Both the position numbers and the translations under genes were made by a program. Below, piece by piece: positions 6,257 to 12,774 of a DNA stretch of 12,774 nt. How positions within the stretch are numbered: position 1 is the first letter of the stretch; the number at the start of each line of letters is the position of its first letter. Source of the stretch: Actinomycetes bacterium (GTDB taxonomy: Bacteria; Actinomycetota; Acidimicrobiia; Acidimicrobiales; SZUA-35); assembly GCA_024227975.1 (NCBI GenBank), contig JAAETV010000386.1, forward strand, positions 1 to 12,774, written 5' to 3'. The notes under the pieces are model-generated. The model had not been told where the DNA came from and made no database searches. It saw nothing but the letters and a program-made list of their open reading frames with translations.

Positions 6257-6915
6257 TCAGAGTTGCTATCGCCGACGACCTGGACATGATCCGAGCCGGG
6301 TTCGAGCTCATCATCAACAACGAGCCTGACATGAGCGTTGTCGCCTCGGTCGCCAACGGTCTCGAGATCATCGAAGCATGCCGGACTCGGCGGGTCGATG
6401 TTGTTCTGATGGACATCCGCATGCCACAACTTGATGGCCTCGCCGCTACCGAGGAGATCATGACCCAAGCCGACCCGCCACGGATCTTGATCCTCACCAC
6501 CTTTGGCCTCGACGAGTACGTGTCCACTGCCATCGTTGCCGGCGCCTCGGGCTTCCTGCTCAAAGACGCATCGTCTACAGACCTCATTGATGCCGTCCGC
6601 TCGGTCGCTGCGGGCGATGTCGCGATTGCACCATCGCTCGTCCGCGTCGTGGTCGAACAAGCCCGAACCTCACTCCAGGTTCGTCGCGTCCCAGGCATCG
6701 ATGAACTCACTGAGCGAGAGAGCCAGGTACTCCAACACCTGGCCGCGGGTCGATCCAACGCTGAGATCGCCGAACAGCTCTACCTCAGCGAGGCAACCGT
6801 CAAGACACATCTCAGCCGCGTGCTGACCAAGCTTGGCGTACGTGACCGCGTCCAAGCTGTCATCGCCGCCTTCGCCGCTGGCATCGCCCAGCCCGACCCA
6901 GACCAGAGAGCGTGA
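6253..6915 (+). CDS. Response regulator, NarL/FixJ (LuxR HTH) family
   Basis: A 220-aa DNA-binding regulator and cognate partner of the adjacent kinase. The receiver domain (1 to about 120) has the acidic pair Asp8-Asp9, the phospho-acceptor Asp54 in LMDIRMPQLDG, Thr82/Thr83 in LILTTFGLDEY and Lys104 in FLLKDAS, so all switch residues are intact. The LuxR-type helix-turn-helix occupies about 151-205, with LTERESQVLQHLAAGRSN, AEIAEQLYLSEATVKTHLSR and LTKLGVRDR. Its ATG overlaps the kinase stop (ATGA, 6253-6256). A plausible target is the duplicated leader in front of its own operon and of the DUF6544-like gene; this is inferred from position only. A decayed exporter gene starts 7 nt after its stop and was probably once part of the same operon. 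Confidence 0.95.
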   Translation: MIRVAIADDLDMIRAGFELIINNEPDMSVVASVANGLEIIEACRTRRVDVVLMDIRMPQLDGLAATEEIMTQADPPRILILTTFGLDEYVSTAIVAGASGFLLKDASSTDLIDAVRSVAAGDVAIAPSLVRVVVEQARTSLQVRRVPGIDELTERESQVLQHLAAGRSNAEIAEQLYLSEATVKTHLSRVLTKLGVRDRVQAVIAAFAAGIAQPDPDQRA

Positions 6916-6922
6916 CGAGCAC

Positions 6923-7173
6923 ATGCCTAGCTACGGGATTCTCCTGAGTTTCTCGGCCGCGACGATCGTTCTCGTCATGTTGCCGGGTCCCAACCTGTTG
7001 TACATCGTCGGCAATGGGATCAGCAGTGGAAGGCGGGCCGCGCTGAGCGTGCCTCGGGATCAAGGCGCTTTGGACCACACCCAGTGAGCGGCCCGGCGTA
7101 GTTGCGGTGCCTCGGGCGACCTCGCGCACCTTGGGCCGCGGTCTCGTGGTCAACGTGTTGAACCTGAAGCGAA
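6923..7173 (+). pseudogene. LysE/RhtB-family exporter remnant
   Basis: From the ATG at 6923 the translation is a clear LysE/RhtB amino-acid exporter N-terminus, with a first hydrophobic helix, LPGPNLLYIVGNGI and SSGRRAALSV (about 43 residues). The frame then turns nonsensical and stops at 7085-7087. In another frame (third-position phase of 7053) the family's middle resumes: LGIKAL at 7053-7070 and RTLGRGLVVNVLNLK at 7122-7166, corresponding to the usual F-x-x-G-L-L-V-N-L-L-N-P-K. At least one internal deletion with frameshift (about 7047-7053) has removed the second membrane region. The C-terminal half is missing, ending at the stop of the convergent propeller gene. A 10-nt direct repeat GTGCCTCGGG (7049-7058, 7107-7116) has one copy at the break. 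Intact members are about 205 aa. Confidence 0.8.
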
Positions 7174-7180
7174 TGGTTGC

Positions 7181-10100
7181 TCATCTGGGTGTCCAGGGAC
7201 CACCCGCGGCGTCGATATCGGCACTCAGCTCGGCCAGGTCGTCGACGAGAGTCCTCAGGTCGTCGGTCACGGCCGCAAAGGCGGCGGTTGCCCTATCGAT
7301 GCTTTCTCGCTGAGCCTGAGTCGGGGGCTGGGTGGTCTCGAAGTGGGAACCCATCACCCGCTCGATGAGGGCAATGATCGAGGGAACCGCCGGTTCTGAC
7401 AGCCGCTGGCGGACCGGGTCGCCGCTCAAAAACCGGGCGAGCTCTTCTCGGCGACGGTGGATGACCTCGAGTCTTTGGAACAGCCCCGTCGTTTCGCCTG
7501 GTGTGTGAACGAGGGCGGCCCGCAGATGCTTCAGCTTGTCACCGGCAGTTTGGAGCTGGGCGGCCGCCCCCGACGCGCGGCGCGCCAGATCGGCCGATAC
7601 CACTTGGAACGCCGTGTCCTCCGCGTTGTCGGAACGGTCGGTCGCCGCCGTGGCCTTGACCGCGAACGTCTCCGGTCCTGAGACCGTCTCGGTTGCCTCT
7701 GGGGTTACCAGTACCAGCTCGACGGAGTAGTTCCCGCTGGGAACGAGCGGGCCCTTGGGGGGTGAGTCCCAAGGCAGCTCGAAGTCGGGCTTCTCGAGAC
7801 GGACCGGAGCGGGGGGAGGGAAGCGCAGATCCCAGGTAGAGCGGTGGACGCCGGCCTTGGTTTCGGCCTCGATCCGTCGGATCGGATTTCCTTCGTCATC
7901 ACTCACCACGAGGAAGAGCCGTGGGCCGACATCGAGGTGCTCGATCCACAGGGTGTCCCAGCCTGCGAATGGCACATCGGTGTCGGGACCGATCTGCTTC
8001 TCGGCCTCGATGCGCTCCTTCTTCTTGGTCTGGTAGTCGGCCGCGATCCGATAGGTGAACGTTGCGCCGAAGGGAGGGTTGGGCGCCCGGAATGCGGATG
8101 ACCCGAGGGTGGGTTGCCCCGCCGCCTGCATCGGCTGGTACGAGACGTATCTCCAGGCATCCCGGACCCCAAATAGAACGGCGGGTCGAGCCAGGGCATC
8201 GGGGGACATCTGCCGCAGAGGCCCATAGTCGTCGAGTATGTAGATTCCGCGCCCGAAGCTGGCACCGACGAGATCGTCGTCTCGACGGTGGAGCTTGATG
8301 TCACGAAAGGCGATCATCGGTACGTCTCTGGTGAACCGGTCCCAGTTCCCTCCACGGTTCAGCGAAACGTAGATCCCGAACTCGGTGCCCAAGAACAGCA
8401 GGTCGGGGTTCACATGGTCTTGCTCGATGGCCCACACGATCGTGCCGTCAGGGAGATCACCGCTGATCGACCGCCAGGTGCGGCCCCGGTCAGGGCTTTC
8501 GAACACATACGGGGAGTAGTCACCGTTCTTGTGGGCATCGGCCACTGCGAACACCCCATCGGCATCGTGGCGGGAAGCCTCGACGTCGTTGACGAATGCA
8601 TCGTCGGTGACGCCGGGAAGCCCAGCGGCGACTCGCCACATGGAACCCCCGTCCTCGGTGACCTGGATCAGGCCATCGTCGGTGCCCACGTAGAGAACGC
8701 CCTCGGCCAGAGGTGATTCGGTGATGTGGGTGATGGTGCCGTAGTACGACATCGCCTCATGGTCGTAGAGCGCATCGATGCTCTCGACGCGACCCCCAGT
8801 TGGAAGCCCGAGGCGTTCTTGGCTTTTGGTGAGGTCTTCACTGATCGCAGCCCAGGAGTCGCCCCGGTCGTTGCTGCGCCACAGTCGCTGCGACGCGACA
8901 TAGATCCTGGCTGACTCGTGGGGACTGATGAGTATCGGTGTGTCCCAATTCCACCGCTCTGGGGGCTCGCCCGACTTGGGTTGGGGTTGGATGTCCTGGA
9001 GCTCCATGGTCCGGCGGTCGTATCGCATGACGTTGCCCACCTGCCACTCGAGGTAGGACGTCTCGGGATCATCGGGATCGAAGGCCACGTGATAGCCGTC
9101 GGACCCGAGGGGTACGTACCAGTCCTGGTTTCTGACCCCATCGACGTGCATGGTTCTGGACGGACCGAACAGTGTTCCCAGATCCTGAGCCCCGCCCAGG
9201 ATGTTGTAGAAGGGCTCTGAATTGTCGAGTGCCACCCGGTAGAACTGCGAGATTGCCATGTTGGGGAAGTGACGCCACGAGACACAGTCATCGAAGGTTT
9301 CGTAGAGCCCGGCATCACAGCCCACCAGCAGATGGTCTGGCTGGTCGGGGTCGATCCAGATGGCGTGATTGTCGCTGTGCTTGGCCTTCCCGGTCTCGTG
9401 GATCTTGAAGGTCTTGCCCCCATCGCTGGTCGCATGGAGGAACACATCCACCTGATAGACACGGTCTGCATCGACCGGCGACGCTGTGATCTCCTGGTAG
9501 TAGTGCGGCCCGGTCCCACCGGAGATGTACTCGTTCCTCCGTTCCCAGCTCTCACCCCGATCGGTTGATCGGTAGAAGCCTCGCTCCTCTTCGTTGGCCT
9601 CGATGGTGGCGTAGACGACGTCCGGGGCGGCGGGAGAGACGGCCAGGCCGATCTTGCCCATGTCGCCCTCGGGTAGACCTTTGGTGACACGGACCCAGGT
9701 TGCACCAGCATCGGTTGACTTCTGGATCCCGGACCCGGGACCGCCCCCAAGGAACGACCAGACCCGTCGGCGGCGCTGATAGGTGGCTGCGTAGATCACA
9801 TCCGGGTCGTCGGGTGCGAAGGCGACGCTGGCGACACCGGTGTTCTCGTCGATCTCGAGCACTGCTTCCCAGGTGTCTCCACCATCGATGCTCTTATAGA
9901 GCCCCCGTTCCCCACCCGGCGACCAGAGGGGTCCCTCTGCTGCTGCGTACACCACATCGCCGTCACGAGGATCAACGAGGATCTCGGAGATGTGCTCGGA
10001 GCGCTCCAAACCCGAGCGGCCCCAGGTCCTCCCACCGTCGAGGCTCCGATAGACACCGTCGCCCCAGGCCACATGGCGGCCACTGACATTCTCACCGGTG

Positions 10101-10423
10101 CCTACCCAGATGATGTCGGGCCGGTTCGGGTCAATCGTGACACAACCGATCGAATACGACGGCTGGTCATCGAAGACCGGCGTCCAGGTGGTGCCGGCGT
10201 TGACCGTCTTCCACAGCCCGCCGGAGCCCACGGCCACATACCAGGTGGCCCGGTGTCTTGGATGGACGGCAATATCAGCGATTCGGCCGCCCATGAAGGC
10301 CGGCCCGATGCTTCGCAGCGCGAGGCCGGAGATAGCCTCGCCGAGATCGGGGACCTCTCGGGCGGCATCCGACTCTGCCTCCGGGGCCCCGGTCGATTCG
10401 TGATCGTCATCGTGTGAATGCAT
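7181..10423 (-). CDS. Large Asp-box beta-propeller protein (glycosyl hydrolase / VPS10-like annotation family)
   Basis: This 1080-aa protein has an N-terminal two-thirds of Asp-box (BNR) repeats: TVNAGTTW (73-80), SLDGGRTW (127-134), SIDGGDTW (178-185), STDAGATW (236-243), STDRGESW (286-293), TSDGGKTF (332-339), SNDRGDSW (517-524), TEDGGSMW (589-596), SPDRGRTW (643-650) and SLNRGGNW (687-694). Between them lie family sequences such as LRSIGPAFMGGRIADIAV near the N-terminus and ASFGRGIYILDDYGPLR (721-737). These suggest two stacked propellers. The last 340 residues look like beta-sandwich (GVHRSTWDLRFPP) followed by a helical tail. Relatives are labelled glycosyl hydrolase, sortilin-like or photosystem-assembly-factor-like, but no catalytic activity is established. 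Most relatives carry a signal peptide; this one begins MHSHDDDHE with none, so secretion is doubtful. The start is chosen for GAGG 5 nt upstream and the lack of homology further upstream. Confidence 0.85.
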   Translation of the reverse strand: MHSHDDDHESTGAPEAESDAAREVPDLGEAISGLALRSIGPAFMGGRIADIAVHPRHRATWYVAVGSGGLWKTVNAGTTWTPVFDDQPSYSIGCVTIDPNRPDIIWVGTGENVSGRHVAWGDGVYRSLDGGRTWGRSGLERSEHISEILVDPRDGDVVYAAAEGPLWSPGGERGLYKSIDGGDTWEAVLEIDENTGVASVAFAPDDPDVIYAATYQRRRRVWSFLGGGPGSGIQKSTDAGATWVRVTKGLPEGDMGKIGLAVSPAAPDVVYATIEANEEERGFYRSTDRGESWERRNEYISGGTGPHYYQEITASPVDADRVYQVDVFLHATSDGGKTFKIHETGKAKHSDNHAIWIDPDQPDHLLVGCDAGLYETFDDCVSWRHFPNMAISQFYRVALDNSEPFYNILGGAQDLGTLFGPSRTMHVDGVRNQDWYVPLGSDGYHVAFDPDDPETSYLEWQVGNVMRYDRRTMELQDIQPQPKSGEPPERWNWDTPILISPHESARIYVASQRLWRSNDRGDSWAAISEDLTKSQERLGLPTGGRVESIDALYDHEAMSYYGTITHITESPLAEGVLYVGTDDGLIQVTEDGGSMWRVAAGLPGVTDDAFVNDVEASRHDADGVFAVADAHKNGDYSPYVFESPDRGRTWRSISGDLPDGTIVWAIEQDHVNPDLLFLGTEFGIYVSLNRGGNWDRFTRDVPMIAFRDIKLHRRDDDLVGASFGRGIYILDDYGPLRQMSPDALARPAVLFGVRDAWRYVSYQPMQAAGQPTLGSSAFRAPNPPFGATFTYRIAADYQTKKKERIEAEKQIGPDTDVPFAGWDTLWIEHLDVGPRLFLVVSDDEGNPIRRIEAETKAGVHRSTWDLRFPPPAPVRLEKPDFELPWDSPPKGPLVPSGNYSVELVLVTPEATETVSGPETFAVKATAATDRSDNAEDTAFQVVSADLARRASGAAAQLQTAGDKLKHLRAALVHTPGETTGLFQRLEVIHRRREELARFLSGDPVRQRLSEPAVPSIIALIERVMGSHFETTQPPTQAQRESIDRATAAFAAVTDDLRTLVDDLAELSADIDAAGGPWTPR

Positions 10424-10577
10424 GCTGTCCTCGATCTCCGCCTCTCGACGCGCTACCGGGCGGGGTCTCTCACTCCAGTTGGTATAGCCGCTGCGAAGAG
10501 CAGACAGTGAAGAGGCGGGCCCAAACTGCACCGTGGCATCCCGGCGGGTGGAGGCGGGGCCATCACCGACATCCAAC

Positions 10578-10613
10578 CTCGCACAACCAGACCCCTCTGG
10601 TTTAGGGTGCGAG
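10578..10613 (+). promoter_or_regulatory. Two-part inverted repeat upstream of the enoyl-CoA hydratase
   Basis: The outer arms CTCGCAC (10578-10584) and GTGCGAG (10607-10613) pair perfectly. So do the inner arms AACCAGA (10585-10591) and TCTGGTT (10596-10602), around a CCCC loop. The only interruption is a TAGG bulge on the right side. This makes 14 pairs ending 33 nt before the start codon. It could be a dimeric-repressor operator (TetR-type repressors often control acyl-CoA genes) or a 5' leader hairpin. TAGGGT (10603-10608) inside it is a possible -10 box. Confidence 0.5.
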
Positions 10614-10631
10614 AGCGGAACAGTTCACCTC

Positions 10632-10637
10632 AGGAGG
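10632..10637 (+). promoter_or_regulatory. Strong ribosome binding site fixing the enoyl-CoA hydratase start
   Basis: AGGAGG lies 9 nt before the ATG at 10647. This selects that start over the in-frame start at 10533, whose extra residues would cross the palindromic regulatory region. Confidence 0.8.
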
Positions 10638-10646
10638 TCGTGGCAG

Positions 10647-11450
10647 ATGGCCGAGCAGATGTCGCCGTCGGGAAAGCTCATCATGGGCAAGGAGGGCCCA
10701 GTCACGACGATCATCCTGAATCGCCCGGAGGCGCACAACGCGCTGGATCGTGAGCTCTCCCAGGAGCTCAACGACGCAATGAAAGAGGTCAACATCGATC
10801 GGGAGTGCCGGGTGCTCGTGCTCACCGGGGCCGGGAACACCTTCTGTGCCGGCGACGATCTGAAGGAATTCAACGACTGGAAGCCCCAGGATGCCCAGTG
10901 GCAGGTGCGCCTGTACCAGGAGACGGTGAAGCTGCTGGAGAACCTGGTGCCGGTGACCGTCGCCGTTGTCGATGGCGTCTGCACCGGCGGTGGTTTGGAA
11001 CTCACCCTGGTGTCGGATTTCGTGGTGGCCACTCCTCGGTCGCGTTGGGGAATGCCCGAAATCAACTGGGACATCACGCCGGGTTGGGGCGGAACGGCGA
11101 AAATCGCGAAGTATGCGGGACGCCGCAAGGCAAAGGAGTGGAATCTTCTGGGCACCCTGTTCAGCGCGGAGAAGGCTGAGCGCTATGACCTGGTGAACCG
11201 CCTGGTGGAGCCCGGGGATCTCGAGCGCGAGGTGAATGCGCTCATCGAGATCCTGCTGTCGAAGGACCCAACGGCCATGCACTGCACAAAGTACTTCCTC
11301 GATCATGGGGCCGACCTGGACTACGCCGACGTCATGGCCTTCGAGGGCGCCCCTCAGCGGAAGCCGTTCGGTCAGGGCATCAAGGACTTCGTCGAACGGG
11401 ACTCCCGCGATGAGCGGCGCAAGCTCCTCGACGGCTTCTGGTTCGACTGA
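10647..11450 (+). CDS. Enoyl-CoA hydratase/isomerase (crotonase) family protein
   Basis: This 267-aa crotonase-fold protein acts on acyl-CoA thioesters in the cytoplasm. The substrate-binding and oxyanion-hole motifs are NRPEAHNALD (25-34), FCAGDDLKEF (66-75) and GVCTGGGLELTLVSDF (110-125). Glu118 and Glu138 (in WGMPEINWD) are 20 residues apart, the same spacing as the two catalytic glutamates of classical enoyl-CoA hydratase, so hydration of a 2-enoyl-CoA is chemically possible. TPGWGGT and AGRRKAKEWNLLGTLFSAEKAERYDLVNRLVEP are typical of the family's second half. Length is normal. The exact substrate cannot be told, and CoA hydrolase or ring-cleavage members of the family are alternatives. 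It stands alone on the plus strand, divergent from the propeller gene with about 220 nt between. A FGGY kinase follows after 139 nt. Confidence 0.92.
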   Translation: MAEQMSPSGKLIMGKEGPVTTIILNRPEAHNALDRELSQELNDAMKEVNIDRECRVLVLTGAGNTFCAGDDLKEFNDWKPQDAQWQVRLYQETVKLLENLVPVTVAVVDGVCTGGGLELTLVSDFVVATPRSRWGMPEINWDITPGWGGTAKIAKYAGRRKAKEWNLLGTLFSAEKAERYDLVNRLVEPGDLEREVNALIEILLSKDPTAMHCTKYFLDHGADLDYADVMAFEGAPQRKPFGQGIKDFVERDSRDERRKLLDGFWFD

Positions 11451-11589
11451 TCGGTGCCACGGAGCTCGAACCGGGTAGGCGGTATTCGCGCTGTGCTTGG
11501 GCTCCACCTCGTTCGCCGGACCCGCATCGTCTGGATCGGCCCGTTGCTACCAGCCAGCTAGACTGCGGCATGGAGAGAGTAGCAAAGCG

Positions 11590-12774
11590 ATGACCGCGGC
11601 CCTGGGACTCGACATTGGCACGAGCAACGTCAAGGCCGTCCTCGTCACCGACGACGGCCGAGCGGTTGGCCAGACCCAGAGGGCGCTGAGTACCGACCGT
11701 CGGGGCTCAGCGGTCGAGCAGGATGCTGGTGAACTCTGGGCCCGCACGGTCGATGCCGTTGCCGAGCTCACAGGGGCTCATGCCGGGGTCGCCTCGGACG
11801 TCACCGCCATCGGCGTGTGCAGCCAATACTCGTCCATCGTGCCGGTGAACGGCGAGGTTGACCCGGTCGGACCGCTGGTGATGTGGAGTGATCAACGGGG
11901 TACCGATCACTCGCTGGCGATCATGGCTGACGACGAGAGCTCGTTTCTGATCTGGCTCGACAAGCACGGCATCCCCCCGCTGGGTGGCGGTCTGGCCCTG
12001 GCCCACATCCTCCACCTCCAACACGACCGACCCGAGTGTCGCCAGGCCACCGCCGCCTACCTCGAGCCGATGGACTACGTCACAGCCCGTTTGACCGGGC
12101 GCATTACGGCCACCCAGCACTCGATGTTCATGTCGCAGTTGTGCGACAACCGCACCCTCGGAGCGCTGAGCTATGACGACGAGCTGGTGGCCCTCGCCGG
12201 TGTCGATCCCTCGTGCCTGCCGCCGCTCATCGGGGTCGACGAGGTCGTCGGCACCCTCCGTCCGGCAGTTGCCTCCGAACTCGGCCTCCCGGCTGAAGCG
12301 GTGGTGTTCCCGGGGTCGAACGACACCGCCATCGTCGGTGTCGCCTCGGGGATGGTTCGGCCCGGACGGGCCGGGTTGGCGATCGGCACCACCAGCGTGG
12401 TCGTCGATTCGGTTGGACACAAGGACACCGATGTCGACCACGAGGTCCTGTCGATGCCCGGCCTGTCACCCGACCACTATCTCGTGTTGGCCGAGAACGG
12501 GTACGGGGGTCGTGTCGTCGAGTACATGCTCGATCAGATCGTCTACGCCGGTGATGCCCTCGCCCAGCACACCACCGACACCCTCTTCGCCAACCTCGAC
12601 ACCGCGCTGGCTGAGACTTCACCAGGCGCCGGTGGAGCCCTGTTCCTGCCCTGGCTGGGCGGATCCCTCGCCCCCAGCTCCAACCCCGAGATGCGCGGCG
12701 GGTTCATCAACCTCTCGTTGACGACTCGGCGGGTCGATCTCCTTCGCAGTGTCACCGAGGGGGTGGCTCATAAC
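11590..12774 (+). CDS. FGGY-family carbohydrate kinase (xylulokinase-like), 3' end outside window
   Basis: The frame is open for 395 codons from the ATG to the right edge; FGGY kinases are usually near 480-520 aa, so roughly 100 residues are missing. It would phosphorylate a sugar or polyol with ATP. The phosphate-binding loop LGLDIGTSNVKAVLV lies at residues 5-19, and VEQDAGELW and GVCSQYSSIVPV are typical N-domain segments. MWSDQRG (about 98-104) helps bind substrate. The second actin-like domain begins near residue 240, with GSNDTAIVGVASG, where Asp245 is the likely catalytic base, and LAIGTTSVVV. LFLPWLGGSLAPSSNPEMRGGF matches the family's late core. GGAGAG lies 12 nt before the ATG, a long spacing. 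A TAGACT at 11559-11564 could be a -10 box. The substrate is unknown; xylulose is only the nearest well-known type. Confidence 0.92.
   Translation, partial: MTAALGLDIGTSNVKAVLVTDDGRAVGQTQRALSTDRRGSAVEQDAGELWARTVDAVAELTGAHAGVASDVTAIGVCSQYSSIVPVNGEVDPVGPLVMWSDQRGTDHSLAIMADDESSFLIWLDKHGIPPLGGGLALAHILHLQHDRPECRQATAAYLEPMDYVTARLTGRITATQHSMFMSQLCDNRTLGALSYDDELVALAGVDPSCLPPLIGVDEVVGTLRPAVASELGLPAEAVVFPGSNDTAIVGVASGMVRPGRAGLAIGTTSVVVDSVGHKDTDVDHEVLSMPGLSPDHYLVLAENGYGGRVVEYMLDQIVYAGDALAQHTTDTLFANLDTALAETSPGAGGALFLPWLGGSLAPSSNPEMRGGFINLSLTTRRVDLLRSVTEGVAHN

Noticed and set aside
8668..9750. 360-codon minus-strand frame inside the propeller gene
   Set aside because: Ser/Pro/Arg/Thr-rich shadow of the 1080-aa frame, which carries the regular Asp-box motifs through the same region.
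10602..11507. 301-codon frame antisense to the enoyl-CoA hydratase
   Set aside because: Opposite a gene with intact crotonase motifs; no domain of its own and composition typical of an antisense shadow in high-GC DNA.
11707..12441. 244-codon frame antisense to the FGGY kinase
   Set aside because: Shadow of a clearly conserved kinase, with His/Arg/Asp-rich nonsense composition.
1..12774. tRNA, rRNA, CRISPR array or intact insertion sequence
   Set aside because: No cloverleaf-like segment, no regularly spaced repeats and no transposase motifs were seen on either strand by eye.

Overview
The window is high-GC DNA with strongly G/C-ending codons, GTG starts, ATGA/GTGA gene overlaps and hairpin terminators without a T-run. 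This fits an actinobacterium, perhaps of the Acidimicrobiia. That placement is inferred from composition and gene content only.

Layout, left to right. (1) A minus-strand chromate-resistance locus. ChrB is present as two translationally coupled genes, an N-terminal-domain protein (704-1183) and a C-terminal-domain protein (285-707). A possible further minus-strand gene runs off the left edge. A short AT-rich divergent region (1184-1266) full of TTGCA palindromes separates the locus from a plus-strand hypothetical gene (1267-1770). (2) A minus-strand formylglycine-type sulfatase without a signal peptide (1833-3269). (3) A plus-strand membrane-anchored DUF6544-like protein (3664-4629) with a strong hairpin behind it. 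Then comes an overlapping operon of a 65-aa unknown protein (4866-5063), a NarL-family histidine kinase (5060-6256) and its LuxR-type response regulator (6253-6915). (4) A decayed LysE/RhtB exporter remnant (6923-7173). (5) A 1080-aa minus-strand Asp-box beta-propeller protein of the 'glycosyl hydrolase / VPS10-like' type (7181-10423). (6) Plus-strand enoyl-CoA hydratase (10647-11450) and a FGGY-family sugar kinase (11590 to the right edge, incomplete).

The most notable signal is a duplicated leader of about 112 nt (3544-3655 and 4746-4857, about 78% identical, no gaps). It lies immediately upstream of both the DUF6544-like gene and the small-protein/two-component operon, and in both places it ends exactly 9 nt before the start codon. 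The simplest reading is that the two transcription units share one regulatory input, possibly the response regulator encoded there. The DUF6544-like protein would then be a target or partner of the two-component system, and the 65-aa protein an unrecognised accessory to the sensor.
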